Shown here one piece after another: positions 1 through 8,590 of a DNA stretch of 64,000 bases. The translations under genes and the position numbers were made by a program. Below the pieces are notes generated by a model. The model was not told the DNA's origin. It made no database searches and was given only the letters and a program-made list of their open reading frames with translations. Origin of the DNA: a virus; IMG/VR virus record IMGVR_UViG_3300042934_000594, positions 62,001 through 126,000 of that record. The stretch is one strand, 5' to 3'. How positions within the stretch are numbered: the stretch's first letter is position 1; each line of letters opens with the position of its first letter.

Positions 1-2
1 CT

Positions 3-398
3 CAGGAAAACGATCGTCTGGACTTGATGGACCTGACCAACGCGGTTCAGTTCCACAAGGTCACCCCGATCCCGGCGCAGTTGGCCTACATGGGCATCTT
101 CGACAATCGTCAGTCGGCCACGCAAGTGCCTGAACCGATCGTCACCGTGTCGCTGTACCAAGACCCGGACAAGAACATCGCCGTGGGTCAACCACACGTG
201 GCGTACGCCGGTCTGCCGCGCAACGAGATCACCTCCGAGCAGCTGCACTTCATCGTCAACACCGCGACCATGGAACAGATCACCACCGATCTGATCACCA
301 GTCAAACGGCGTTGAACCAGAAGCTTGGCGGTTACCGCAGTCGTAAGCCGGTGGTCTCGGTCGACGACAACATGGCGGCCGATGGCCTGGTGCTCTAA
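3..398 (+). CDS. C-terminal end of an unknown gene (partial)
   Basis: The reading frame is open from the left edge of the window to a TAA at 396-398, so the start lies outside. The visible ~131 residues are soluble, with no membrane segment, and I recognise no motif. A TTG/ATG pair at 24-29 lies in frame but has no clear ribosome-binding site, so a longer gene is more likely. An imperfect hairpin (about 411-436) followed by a second small one (436-457) may end its transcript. Function unknown. Confidence 0.7.
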   Translation, partial: QENDRLDLMDLTNAVQFHKVTPIPAQLAYMGIFDNRQSATQVPEPIVTVSLYQDPDKNIAVGQPHVAYAGLPRNEITSEQLHFIVNTATMEQITTDLITSQTALNQKLGGYRSRKPVVSVDDNMAADGLVL

Positions 399-474
399 CC
401 CTCCCAGCAGCGGGGCTCTGAAAAGGGTCCCGTTTCACCCTTAGTTATGAGGGTAAGCACCGGGAGGACATGGC

Positions 475-987
475 ATGTCAAAGTCCGCTGTCAAACACCT
501 CGATCAGGCAGTGGCAACGGAGCTGGGCTTACAGAACAGTCCCTTCGCCATGACGTTCAAGCATGCACGACAACTTCACCGAGTGATCACAGGGTTTGTC
601 TTTGCGTTCGAGAAAGACGGCCTGGTGCATTTCGACGAAGTAGGGATTTGGGACTCCACGCAGGGACTCAGGCATAAGGTCACCCGTTTCATCTCTCACC
701 CTCGTATCGAACAACGGTTATCCAAAAGGCAGTACCAACGTTGGTACGTGCGAGATGAGAATGCTTTGTATCCCCTGCAAACAGCAAAGGTCGAGGACTT
801 GAAAGATAACTTCTACTTTGTCGTGGACGACAACCCCTGTCACCGTACGCAGATAGTCATGAACGAAGAGACACAGTTCATCCGTAAGAAACCGTTGCTG
901 GCAATGCGTAAACCTCACATCCCGTGGGGCGTACCCATGCCTGTCATCGTGGTCACCAAGCGTCAACGTATGGCCGTAGCAACATAG
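475..987 (+). CDS. Hypothetical protein, 170 aa
   Basis: ATG at 475 is preceded by GGGAGGAC, a strong ribosome-binding site. The protein is basic and soluble with a mix of predicted strands and helices, no signal peptide and no motif that I recognise. It ends just before a bidirectional hairpin facing the minus-strand gene that ends at 1031. Nothing in its context fixes a role. Confidence 0.8.
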   Translation: MSKSAVKHLDQAVATELGLQNSPFAMTFKHARQLHRVITGFVFAFEKDGLVHFDEVGIWDSTQGLRHKVTRFISHPRIEQRLSKRQYQRWYVRDENALYPLQTAKVEDLKDNFYFVVDDNPCHRTQIVMNEETQFIRKKPLLAMRKPHIPWGVPMPVIVVTKRQRMAVAT

Positions 988-1017
988 CGCCCTCCCGGTT
1001 GTGGGAGGGCGTTTATG
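983..1017. terminator. Bidirectional hairpin with outer CATA/TATG
   Basis: Stem CGCCCTCCC (988-996) pairs with GGGAGGGCG (1003-1011) around a 6-nt loop. CATA (983-986) and TATG (1014-1017) flank it, so both strands read TATG just after the stem. It sits between convergent genes and has no real U-tract. It belongs to a recurrent element of this genome. Confidence 0.65.
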
Positions 1018-1030
1018 TCGTCTTTTCTTT

Positions 1031-1741
1031 TTAGTTCAATTGCTCAAGCACCGGTCGCCAACACACCATGATGTCGGTGTCCTTGTCCATCAGTTCAAAC
1101 CCGTCCACCCCACTGCGCACCAGTCCATTGGTACCCCCGTCGGTTTCACGCGTCCAGGCCAGTTTATCCAACCCCAGCTCAACCGCTGTCATGCTGGCAA
1201 ACTGACCGTTCTGCAAAGCACCGAAGAGGCGGTTCCATTCCGAACCACTGCCATCGGAGGCTCCTACGGGATTGTTCACTGAACCGCGCAGCAGTCGGAG
1301 CTTGTATTGGCGCCCATCGATCGTGGCCAGGGTATTGCCGGTACTGAGGTCTGCTTGCTCCAGTTGGTTGTAGGAGACGTCAGACATGATGGGCAGCTTT
1401 GGAGTGTAAACGTAGTTACCGTCTACCATGAACTTAAGCCACGGGGTTTCACCGTTGATGGGTACGCCGTCATCCAGACCCACCGATGTGCGGATCAAGT
1501 TCACGGTGGTGAAGTCTTCTTGCGAGACCTCACCGTACCAGGCCAGGGTATCGTCCCCAGCCAGGCGCGTAGCGTTTGCCGTCACGGCCCGAAAGCCTAG
1601 AACTTCAAACCCACCCACCGTCACACCGTCATGGAACCGTAAGGCTTTCTTTTCCAGGTCAATCGACAGCCGACCTTCAGGGAGCAGCAGGGCATCGTTT
1701 TGTGCGGTAGTGCCCCGCGTGACTTTAATGTTCAAGTTCAT
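1031..1741 (-). CDS. Tail-fibre-like virion protein (MTD-N-like domain), 236 aa
   Basis: ATG at 1741 is chosen because TTGGAG lies 8 nt upstream; an in-frame ATG at 1762 has no such site. Residues ~1-50 read RGTTAQ, GRLSID, then LRFHDG and GGFE. This is the pattern of the N-terminal domain of phage receptor-binding proteins of the major-tropism-determinant type. The rest shares a module with the genes at 1770 and 42597: WYGEV, WLKFM, a GSEWN block and a C-terminal W-R-P-V-L-E. It probably decorates the virion or binds a receptor; this is inference from domain style and the paralogy. It forms a minus-strand block with the next two genes. Confidence 0.6.
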   Translation of the reverse strand: MNLNIKVTRGTTAQNDALLLPEGRLSIDLEKKALRFHDGVTVGGFEVLGFRAVTANATRLAGDDTLAWYGEVSQEDFTTVNLIRTSVGLDDGVPINGETPWLKFMVDGNYVYTPKLPIMSDVSYNQLEQADLSTGNTLATIDGRQYKLRLLRGSVNNPVGASDGSGSEWNRLFGALQNGQFASMTAVELGLDKLAWTRETDGGTNGLVRSGVDGFELMDKDTDIMVCWRPVLEQLN

Positions 1742-1769
1742 TACAAACTCCAAGAGCTGCAACTTGCGT

Positions 1770-2525
1770 TTATTGTGGTACCAGTTCGAGTAAAGGCCGC
1801 CAGTTAAGGGTGGCTGAATTTACAGCCGCGCTGGTGAAGTACAAAGGTCCCGTGCCCCCGCGTAGCACGGCAGCACCACCTGCCGTGAGTTCCTGACAGA
1901 CGCTAGGAACCGTTAACCCCAGTTCGGCGTTACTGAAGTTCGCCCAGCGGCTGGCCTGCCCTAGGGAGGTGGTGATCGGGTTAAACAAACTGTTCCACTC
2001 ACTGCCCTTAGCTACAGAGGGGTCGTTGACATTACCCCCCAGCAGGTAGTTCAGCGCTTGAATAGGATCCTCGATAGCGCCTTTGATCAGACGCACCTTG
2101 TAAGCGATACCCTGGATCTGAATCACCGCATTGCCCACCACCAGCATCAAGCCCTTAAGCTGGTCTCGAGTCAGTCCGCTGCGGATAGGTTGTTTGGCCA
2201 TGAACACAATGCGACCTGCCAAGTTAAACTTGAGCCAGTTGGTCTGCTCATTGATCAACGTGCCCGCAGTCAATCCCACCTTAGCGCACAGGGCTGTGGC
2301 CGAGATCAATTGCTCATGCGGGACTTCTCCATAGTAACCGTACAGTTCAGTGCCGCCCAGCAGCGTGGGGTTGGGCCCGACCGCCCGTCTGATTTGAAGT
2401 TCAAATCCCCCTAAAGACATGCCATCGTAGATACGTAACGTCTTGTCATCCACATTAAAGGCCAGTTCGCCTGACTGGCCCATGTAGTCGTTACATTCTT
2501 TCCGTGACCCACGCTTGATACGCAT
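1770..2525 (-). CDS. Tail-fibre-like virion protein, paralogue of the previous gene, 251 aa
   Basis: ATG at 2525 has GGAGG 5 nt upstream. The N-terminus (IKRGS, SGELAF, LRIYDG, LGGFE) is again the MTD-N-like fold. The body repeats YYGEV, NWLKF, a second GSEWN block and the ending W-R-P-L-L-E-L. Compared with the gene at 1031 it is about 15 residues longer, with divergent loops. The two lie 28 bp apart, probably co-transcribed and derived from a tandem duplication. Exact virion location is unknown. Confidence 0.6.
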   Translation of the reverse strand: MRIKRGSRKECNDYMGQSGELAFNVDDKTLRIYDGMSLGGFELQIRRAVGPNPTLLGGTELYGYYGEVPHEQLISATALCAKVGLTAGTLINEQTNWLKFNLAGRIVFMAKQPIRSGLTRDQLKGLMLVVGNAVIQIQGIAYKVRLIKGAIEDPIQALNYLLGGNVNDPSVAKGSEWNSLFNPITTSLGQASRWANFSNAELGLTVPSVCQELTAGGAAVLRGGTGPLYFTSAAVNSATLNWRPLLELVPQ

Positions 2526-2535
2526 ACAACCTCCG

Positions 2536-3333
2536 TTATTGGGCTCCAGTGATAGAACGCAAATGACGGCGACGAGCTTCAGGATCGTTAAAGATCGAGA
2601 TCTTCTTCCAGCGTTTCAACGCATCCTTATAAAGCTGCGCGCAATCTGCCCATTCTAGGACCGCGCCACTGAAGCTTCCCAACTGTTGACCACCGGACAG
2701 GAACGCCTGGTCCATGGGAATTCGCATGGTGTTGTAGATGTAGGCTTTGACTGCCAACACGCACAACGCCGCAAAATCTGGAATCGCTGTGTAGCGAATG
2801 GTGGACAATGCCTCGTCATTGCCTAGACGGCAACGCAAATAGGCCGCCGCATAGGGCAGGTACACAAAACGGGTCATGATCGTGTTGTGGGCGATCAGGT
2901 TGATGTACGAGGTCTGAGCAGGGGGCGTGCGCTTGGCAGCGTCCAACACCTTACGCGCTTCAGACCCCATGGACGATTCGGTGTAGTTCAGCGCTTGACC
3001 ACCAGCCTGGTAACCCACGATCCCGAAGTGAATCGAGTACGCCTGGGTAATTGGGCGGTTCTGGGTCATCTCGTCCGGAATCTGGTAGACCACCGTGTAG
3101 GGGTCGATGTACCGGGTCTGCACCGGCAGGTCCAAAGGAATGAAATCCTCGGTCATGCCGTACAGGTCGATGTCCACCAACACCCGCGGGTTGATCACCG
3201 CTTCCCGGATTCGGGTTTCCATGGAAATCAGCTCACCACAGGTGGCCATCTCCTGAGTTACGAACACTTGCTGGAGGATCTGGGGAGGAATTTCCCAGAT
3301 GATTTCATCCATGGCCTTACTGATGGGATTCAT
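2536..3333 (-). CDS. Probable virion structural protein, 265 aa
   Basis: Start ATG at 3333 follows GAGGACG. No catalytic motif is visible. The protein is soluble, rich in aromatic residues and strands, and its stop lies 10 bp before the start of the fibre-like genes in the same minus-strand operon. That context suggests a tail or fibre-attachment component. I recognise no named family, so the structural call rests on neighbourhood only. Confidence 0.5.
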   Translation of the reverse strand: MNPISKAMDEIIWEIPPQILQQVFVTQEMATCGELISMETRIREAVINPRVLVDIDLYGMTEDFIPLDLPVQTRYIDPYTVVYQIPDEMTQNRPITQAYSIHFGIVGYQAGGQALNYTESSMGSEARKVLDAAKRTPPAQTSYINLIAHNTIMTRFVYLPYAAAYLRCRLGNDEALSTIRYTAIPDFAALCVLAVKAYIYNTMRIPMDQAFLSGGQQLGSFSGAVLEWADCAQLYKDALKRWKKISIFNDPEARRRHLRSITGAQ

Positions 3334-3479
3334 TGTAACGTCCTCTGAGGGCTCTACACGGCGTTTTAGCCGGAAGTTATACTAAGACACCGGATTATAT
3401 GCGAAACCCCTCCTGCGTGATCTTAAAGAGTTTTAAACCTAGATCATTCAGGTAGAGTAAGCGAAATGAGTACAAAACC
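3334..3479. promoter_or_regulatory. Divergent intergenic region between 3333(-) and 3480(+)
   Basis: AT-rich 146-bp gap between divergent genes, so it should hold promoters for both. A TATAAT lies on the minus strand at 3399-3394 without a convincing -35, and the plus strand carries TATATG at about 3396. I cannot assign either to a polymerase. Confidence 0.35.
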
Positions 3480-3830
3480 ATGATCCGTACCCGATACACC
3501 ACGACCTGCTGGGTGTTCGACATTGATCGGGCCATCCAGAGTCTGGGGGAGCCTCCTTTAGCCGATACCACGGAGCGGACGTACCGCGAATTCATTATCG
3601 ATGGTTTCGTTAAACATACCATCTCGCGTTTTGACTGGGTCAGTGTGCGCAATCACTACCCGGTGCACTTTAGCCACGAAGTGGTGCAGTGGTTTGAACA
3701 ACAGACCATTGCCATCCAAGAACTGTATCAAGCCGTGCGTTTTCGTCCCGAGGACGCAGGGTCTCAGGTTTTCATTCATCGCATGGCGTCAACAATCTGG
3801 GTGTTTGTCCCCCAATTGAGTTTGACCTAA
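3480..3830 (+). CDS. Small unknown protein of the 3.5-9 kb array, 116 aa
   Basis: Starts at ATG 3480 with only a weak upstream site. It begins with a short strand (CWVFDIDRAIQSL) and ends with another (IWVFVPQL), with helices between them. The same N-strand/C-strand layout recurs in the following genes, suggesting a very divergent tandem family. No known domain recognised; function unknown. Confidence 0.65.
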   Translation: MIRTRYTTTCWVFDIDRAIQSLGEPPLADTTERTYREFIIDGFVKHTISRFDWVSVRNHYPVHFSHEVVQWFEQQTIAIQELYQAVRFRPEDAGSQVFIHRMASTIWVFVPQLSLT

Positions 3831-3844
3831 AAACGGAGCAGGCA

Positions 3845-4894
3845 ATGAGCAATTTATTTGTAGTGCTGGACGTACGTGGATTGGCACTACAGTTGGGCCG
3901 CATCAGTAAGGCCTTTGCCGATCACCACAACCAACACCCATTGAAGATTGCAGGACATTCTGAGGCGCGCATGGCCGCGCACATGAAGTACACCCCGCTG
4001 ATCCCGATGAGCGAAGCGGTGGCCACCCAGTACGTTAAGTACATGGTGCAAGACACGGTGGAATCCTCCGTGGCCTATAAAAAGGCTGAGGAGAAAACCC
4101 GTCGTCTGGCGGCACTGATGTTCAACATGCCGCTGGAAGCGGTGGACTTTGTGCACGAGCAATACGCACACGAGTTCAGTGAGTGTGAGGAAGTCACCCA
4201 GGTGTTCATGGAGCTGATCACCCAGGTCGGCAACCACATCGGGGAAAACGTGTGGGTGGAGTGGGACGTCTACGCCAACTACAACATGATCGCCCTGATC
4301 CGCGGCCGAGACTTCCGCATCACCGAATACGAGCGCCTGACCAACACCCGTCCGGACTATCACCACTTTGTGGAGATTGACCTGTCGAACATGGCGCACT
4401 ACATCAAGCAAATGATGCAGGATACTCTAGGCCCACAAGCCGGTCTGGTGAACCTGACTCCAATTCTGCAAGATGCATTCATGCGTCGGTACCCGCGCAT
4501 GGTGTTCGACACTGCCCTGCCGTCCAAGCTCAATGATGCAGCCTACGACTTTGGTGGCGAGAAGAGCATCAACTACGAGATCCTGGGGGCGTTGAACATC
4601 CACAACTACGAGGAGTTCTACGACCACTTCATCTCCACCGTGTTCGATTTCATGAACGTCACCAAGCTCACAGCGCGACTGGACCAGCGCACGCATTACA
4701 CCGCCAGCATCGGCAAGGACTGGGTGATTGCTATTGACCCAAGCCTTGAAGCTGAAGCCAAACCACCGTTGAGTGAACTTGAAGAACTGGCCCTGTCCTA
4801 CCTGGCGGGTGATCGCCTACCAGAGCGGGATCGTCAGCGTGCCGAAGCGTTCATCCAAGAACGCGACAGTCGCCTGTCCAGCAAAGGGCAATAA
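3845..4894 (+). CDS. Unknown protein, largest member of the array, 349 aa
   Basis: ATG 3845 follows GGAGCAGGCA. The N-terminus LFVVLDVRGLALQLG matches the strand-plus-helix opening of the array family. A second strand, WVIAIDPSLE, lies near residue 305, followed by a charged tail ending in SSKGQ. The middle is helical and acidic, without catalytic motifs. Its length suggests it carries an extra helical domain relative to the other members. It ends before a GC hairpin at 4899. Function unknown. Confidence 0.7.
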   Translation: MSNLFVVLDVRGLALQLGRISKAFADHHNQHPLKIAGHSEARMAAHMKYTPLIPMSEAVATQYVKYMVQDTVESSVAYKKAEEKTRRLAALMFNMPLEAVDFVHEQYAHEFSECEEVTQVFMELITQVGNHIGENVWVEWDVYANYNMIALIRGRDFRITEYERLTNTRPDYHHFVEIDLSNMAHYIKQMMQDTLGPQAGLVNLTPILQDAFMRRYPRMVFDTALPSKLNDAAYDFGGEKSINYEILGALNIHNYEEFYDHFISTVFDFMNVTKLTARLDQRTHYTASIGKDWVIAIDPSLEAEAKPPLSELEELALSYLAGDRLPERDRQRAEAFIQERDSRLSSKGQ

Positions 4895-4898
4895 ACAG

Positions 4899-4925
4899 AC
4901 CCCCTCCCTGCGGAGGGGGTTTATA
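4899..4925 (+). terminator. Hairpin terminator
   Basis: ACCCCCTCC (4899-4907) pairs perfectly with GGAGGGGGT (4912-4920) around CTGC, followed by TTATATCC instead of a U-tract. Confidence 0.6.
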
Positions 4926-4942
4926 TCCTCTAGGGCATCACC

Positions 4943-5389
4943 ATGTCACCACAACCCTACAGCGTTATGCAAAACCCCAGTCAAACTGTGGCCGTGATCA
5001 TGAAGCGCCGTGACCTGATCACGAACGAGTTTGAGCACCTGGAGTTGATGGCCCTCTACCAGGAACCGGAGCGTTACTTCGGTGTGATCGGCCGTCTGGC
5101 GTGCGCCGTGGCAGAACTGCACTTAAAAACCCCCGAGGCTGTCAACGACAAATTGACCTGGACGTTAATGCTCATGCTCAACTACGTCACCGACACGTTG
5201 AGTGACGGCATGGAGGTGGGCCGCAATACCCAGCGGCTGTTGGAAATTAACCGACGTCACGTAATAGAATGTGCTCGCAACATGGCGCGCCTTATGCCCA
5301 GTGGCGTTTGGTCAGATTTCCATTTCCAGCAAGCCAATACCGAATCGGTGATTTACACAGGTACCCTGCATGCAGTCGATTATCGCTAA
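4943..5389 (+). CDS. Unknown array protein, 148 aa
   Basis: ATG 4943 lies 12 nt after TAGGGC; ATG 4967 is an alternative. After ~13 residues comes VAVIMKRRDLITNEF, and the end has SVIYTGTLHAVDYR, the same edge-strand layout as its neighbours. It overlaps the next gene by 20 bp, implying translational coupling. Function unknown. Confidence 0.65.
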   Translation: MSPQPYSVMQNPSQTVAVIMKRRDLITNEFEHLELMALYQEPERYFGVIGRLACAVAELHLKTPEAVNDKLTWTLMLMLNYVTDTLSDGMEVGRNTQRLLEINRRHVIECARNMARLMPSGVWSDFHFQQANTESVIYTGTLHAVDYR

Positions 5390-5765
5390 GCACTACACCC
5401 AGACCGGTGCAGTGATGGTCGTCCCGTTAGACGACCTATTCGGTCCCGAACACACCGCGTTCGAGATCGGTAAGAGAATAGGCTATGACCGCGGACACAT
5501 CACCAAGGTCATGGTGGGAATAGCGGATTCCATGTTAGGCAACGACCTGACCCCTGAACACGCCTGGAGTTATTGTCAGGTTCAACTGCACATCCCCAAG
5601 TCACCGCGTCAGTGGAAACACCACATGGTCAATGCGATCTATGACGCCGCCCGGAAGTTAGCCGGTTGGACACCCGACAACACCTTTGACCTGTTGTATT
5701 GTCGCACCACTCACCACTGCGTGTACGTTTACGCCCGTTTGAATCGAGAGGTTCCCAATGAATGA
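5370..5765 (+). CDS. Unknown array protein, 131 aa
   Basis: The frame opens at ATG 5370 inside the preceding gene; GTG/ATG at 5412-5417 are other candidates. The N-terminal strand VMVVPLDDLFG and the late strand CVYVYARLN frame a helical core. The stop overlaps the next start by 8 bp. Same putative family as the surrounding genes; function unknown. Confidence 0.6.
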   Translation: MQSIIAKHYTQTGAVMVVPLDDLFGPEHTAFEIGKRIGYDRGHITKVMVGIADSMLGNDLTPEHAWSYCQVQLHIPKSPRQWKHHMVNAIYDAARKLAGWTPDNTFDLLYCRTTHHCVYVYARLNREVPNE

Positions 5766-6357
5766 CATGGACAATGCTGAACTCCCCAGCGAGCTCAAGC
5801 ATTATGAGGACATCCAAGACGATTTCCTGCCCATGATCAAGGGCATCGTCGATCGAGCCCGTGACGAGTACTACCGCGAGAAAGAAAAAGAGCCGTACCA
5901 GGCAGTGAACCTGTGGCCACCTGGGGCCGGCCGGTTCATGATGGTGTTCAAACTGGACGACCTGGGGGTGGACTACACCGACGTCAGCTTTCATTACCGC
6001 ATGGCGTTGGCTGAATCCTCTCGCGGGTATGCACAGCCTCAATCCGCGGTACGGGCTAAGGCTGAGACCTATGCCGAAGCGTACTTGATGCGCCTGGTGA
6101 CCAATGTGGTGCAGACCATCCTGGAACTGGAAGAGAACGACCCTGAGAATGCTTCGGACTACGTCTACATTGCTCGGGACATCATGCGCCCGTTGCAGGA
6201 GTACGAAGAGTTCGAGATGCTGATTGGGCGTGTGGCTGACATGGCCACCAGCGTGCGTTCACGGTTACCTGACGGCGTCACGTATGTGCACTACATCGGT
6301 AACTACCGGGAACGGTTGGCGTACATCTTTGCAGGGCAAACCCCGCTGGAGGAATGA
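5758..6357 (+). CDS. Unknown array protein, 199 aa
   Basis: ATG 5758 follows AGAGGTT. An acidic helical stretch of ~55 residues comes before the family-type strand FMMVFKLDDLG. The protein ends with LAYIFAGQ and an acidic tail. The helical middle includes the acidic run ILELEENDPEN. The stop TGA touches the next start (ATGA-type coupling). Function unknown. Confidence 0.65.
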   Translation: MNDMDNAELPSELKHYEDIQDDFLPMIKGIVDRARDEYYREKEKEPYQAVNLWPPGAGRFMMVFKLDDLGVDYTDVSFHYRMALAESSRGYAQPQSAVRAKAETYAEAYLMRLVTNVVQTILELEENDPENASDYVYIARDIMRPLQEYEEFEMLIGRVADMATSVRSRLPDGVTYVHYIGNYRERLAYIFAGQTPLEE

Positions 6358-6806
6358 TGCACCAGACTCACACGCTCACCCCCACCGTGGGGGTGCTCAC
6401 CGTGGACTTCGCCGCCTTAGGGTTTCACATCGAGGCCTTGGCCAACCGCCATTGGGAACTGATGAACCAAACGGTGCGTCAGACCAACCCCGAACAGGCG
6501 GTACCTGAGTTCATGTCGTTTGTGGTCAACTGTGCAACCCACTTTGACAACTACCGGCAGAACCCCAGTGTGGCTCAGGATTTCCTGACCACCGAACTGT
6601 TTGAGCTCTATGATGCGGACATAGACGCCACCACCCATATCCAACAGGTTCGGGAAGTGGTGACCAAGGTGTTGGCGATGATGCCCTCTACCTGCTATTG
6701 CAGTCGCCTGGTAGGGGTGCGTGGCAGCCTTGCGTTTATCTTTCTCGACCACGAGTCGGAGGCAACCCAGTATGCCCGCGAAACAGCCGCCCAATCCGGG
6801 GCTTAA
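6357..6806 (+). CDS. Unknown array protein, 149 aa
   Basis: Two adjacent ATGs at 6354 and 6357; 6357 is preferred because GGAGG ends 4 nt before it. Opening strand VGVLTVDFAALGF, closing strand LAFIFLDHE, helical core with cysteines. A very stable hairpin (6377-6395) lies ~20 nt into the coding sequence. The gene overlaps the next by 35 bp. Function unknown. Confidence 0.65.
   Translation: MHQTHTLTPTVGVLTVDFAALGFHIEALANRHWELMNQTVRQTNPEQAVPEFMSFVVNCATHFDNYRQNPSVAQDFLTTELFELYDADIDATTHIQQVREVVTKVLAMMPSTCYCSRLVGVRGSLAFIFLDHESEATQYARETAAQSGA
6377..6395 (+). repeat. Strong inverted repeat just inside a coding region
   Basis: CACCCCCA (6377-6384), loop CCG, TGGGGGTG (6388-6395): a perfect 8-bp, GC-rich stem beginning 21 nt after the ATG at 6357. 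It could slow ribosome entry or simply be codon chance. Confidence 0.5.
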
Positions 6807-7248
6807 GATCCATCAGCGCCTGGAGGATGATTACACCGCCATCCTGGTGATTGACGTCCCTAAGTTGTCGCAGTGGTTTGAACAAGCCGAACCGATCTTC
6901 ATCGACCAGATCCAAACCGAACTGAACTCCACGCGCGGTAACAACTTGAACGCCAAGGATTCGTGGATTCATACGGCGATCATGGAGATCTACCAAATCG
7001 CCGAAGTGTTCATGGAACGGGAGTTATCCGGTGAATCGGTGGAGTTTGACGAGGTAGTGGGGGAGTATACCCGATTCTATCGCTCCCCTTACATGCAGCA
7101 TCCGGCTTTGAAACGCTGGCTGATGGATGCTGGGTACCAACTGTACCTGCTCTACCCCACCGGCACGATGCACACCCAGATAGTGATCTACCGCCATGGC
7201 TTGCTATACGTATACGTTGACACGCAAGACCCCTACAAACCTCTCTAG
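6772..7248 (+). CDS. Unknown array protein, 158 aa
   Basis: ATG 6772 is chosen for its GGAGG 9 nt upstream; the frame is open further upstream but only inside the previous gene. Strand AILVIDVPKLSQWF near residue 21 and YVYVDTQD near the C-terminus repeat the family layout. The core is helical. Function unknown. Confidence 0.65.
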   Translation: MPAKQPPNPGLKIHQRLEDDYTAILVIDVPKLSQWFEQAEPIFIDQIQTELNSTRGNNLNAKDSWIHTAIMEIYQIAEVFMERELSGESVEFDEVVGEYTRFYRSPYMQHPALKRWLMDAGYQLYLLYPTGTMHTQIVIYRHGLLYVYVDTQDPYKPL

Positions 7249-7258
7249 AGCTCCCACA

Positions 7259-7744
7259 ATGATTGGCTTTATTGCGTTGCCTGCCCGATACCTGGTAGCG
7301 CAGTTAACTCATCACGACGACCCACGTCTGGTGAGTGCCTGCGTGAATGGGTTTTTCAGTGCGTGTGTGATTGCGGCTCGCTACAACCACAACGACATGC
7401 ATTGGGAACAGCTGTTTGATGAGCACACTCAGTCCTACTTCAACCTGGGTGCTGAGATGTTCGATGAGACCACCCAAGACTATTACCTTCAACATGTCGT
7501 CGCCAGCGGCCAGTTTAAGGTGGTGGACCACCACACCGGTCGTACAGACATACACAGCTGGTATGGCCGGTACAAAGAACTCGTGGATTCGTTGAATAAG
7601 TACTACAGACACGATGTTATAGCACTGATCCGCAAGGTCAACGAAACGGGCAGTGTAACGTCGCTACGCTACATCAACCACGACGCCTCCATTATCCACG
7701 TGGAGGTCAACTACAATTTACTGATCGGACACGAAGGAGGTTGA
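7259..7744 (+). CDS. Unknown array protein, 161 aa
   Basis: ATG 7259 lies 11 nt after the preceding stop, with TAGAG upstream. It opens with MIGFIALPARYLVAQL and closes with IIHVEVNYNLL. The stop (7742-7744) lies next to the start region of the following gene, preceded by GGAGG. Same putative family. Function unknown. Confidence 0.65.
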   Translation: MIGFIALPARYLVAQLTHHDDPRLVSACVNGFFSACVIAARYNHNDMHWEQLFDEHTQSYFNLGAEMFDETTQDYYLQHVVASGQFKVVDHHTGRTDIHSWYGRYKELVDSLNKYYRHDVIALIRKVNETGSVTSLRYINHDASIIHVEVNYNLLIGHEGG

Positions 7745-7746
7745 TG

Positions 7747-8208
7747 ATGCGCATTGCAGTAATGGTGGATGTTGAGCGCATCCAACCGGGCCTTAAAAAG
7801 ATGTCCGACCTGATCACTGCTCACGGGGCCCGTCTGGGAATTCCGACTGAGGAGAATGATGATCTAGGGAATCTGATGGTGATGGGCGACATGGTGAACC
7901 ACCATTTGGCCACTTGCCTCACAGACAGGAACCCAACGGCCAACATTGGCATCGATGGGTACCTTCAAGATTACTACCCTCGCGTAGCACCGGCACTGCT
8001 TCAATCGCCGGAGGTGCTGAGTTTCATGGGTAGTCAATTTGCACAAGTGATCGGAGTGCTTGCCGAATCACTGCAACCTGCGGTGCACCGCCTGGGCGAA
8101 GTTGACCAGTGCGTAGATGAAATCGTGGCCTATGGTGTCAAACCTGGAGAGCTTGCGCTCTACATGGTAGACGGGGAACCATGGGACACAGGCACCGTAG
8201 AGTGTTGA
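7747..8208 (+). CDS. Unknown array protein, 153 aa
   Basis: Candidate starts TTG 7741, ATG 7744 and ATG 7747; 7747 gives the best distance (6 nt) from GGAGG at 7736-7740. N-terminal RIAVMVDVERIQPGL and C-terminal LALYMVDGEPW again match the family edges. It is followed by a hairpin at 8212. Function unknown. Confidence 0.65.
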   Translation: MRIAVMVDVERIQPGLKKMSDLITAHGARLGIPTEENDDLGNLMVMGDMVNHHLATCLTDRNPTANIGIDGYLQDYYPRVAPALLQSPEVLSFMGSQFAQVIGVLAESLQPAVHRLGEVDQCVDEIVAYGVKPGELALYMVDGEPWDTGTVEC

Positions 8209-8211
8209 CTA

Positions 8212-8240
8212 AGCCCGCGCCCTTGGTGCGGGCTCTATGT
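8212..8240 (+). terminator. Hairpin followed by TATG
   Basis: AGCCCGC (8212-8218) pairs with GCGGGCT (8228-8234), followed by CTATGTCC. It is a single-sided member of the hairpin-TATG element class. Confidence 0.55.
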
Positions 8241-8253
8241 CCAAAAGCACACA

Positions 8254-8288
8254 GTGGGTTTCGCTAAAGCGCGATTGGCGAACCCCAC
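8254..8288 (+). other. Unexplained intergenic hairpin
   Basis: GTGGGTTTCGC (8254-8264) and GCGAACCCCAC (8278-8288) form 10 of 11 pairs around a 13-nt loop. It lies after the terminator at 8212 and before the small gene at 8351, with no U-tract. It could be a leader structure or a small RNA. Confidence 0.4.
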
Positions 8289-8350
8289 CGGTACGATACG
8301 GGGGATACGCTAACACGTCCTGAACCCACCTCACTTAGCAATCGCCCGCC

Positions 8351-8581
8351 ATGGATCTGCACGGAACTGTACAACTTCCATTTATGAACATCCGCGAACC
8401 CTCTGCGAGTAGGGATGACTTCAAGGTTGTTGTGCAGGGCGCACGTAGTGCCATGAGTGCCAAAAGTGTGACTTATCTATTAGTCTTCGATGACGTTTAT
8501 CGAGTGCCTTATCAGGGAACAGGTCGTCAACCGTTCTCTCCGACGATGGATCACACACGGCGGGTAGTAACTGTGGTTTAG
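8351..8581 (+). CDS. Possible small protein, 76 aa
   Basis: Open frame from ATG 8351 without a clear ribosome-binding site; it stops 9 bp before the next start. Sequence is ordinary and soluble, no motif. Support is mainly that it fills the gap on the coding strand, so it may be spurious. Confidence 0.4.
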   Translation: MDLHGTVQLPFMNIREPSASRDDFKVVVQGARSAMSAKSVTYLLVFDDVYRVPYQGTGRQPFSPTMDHTRRVVTVV

Positions 8582-8590
8582 GAGTACAAC

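Noticed and set aside
3394-3399. Minus-strand TATAAT as a host sigma-70 promoter
   Set aside because: No convincing -35 at the right distance and no repeat of the arrangement elsewhere; left as part of a divergent region only.
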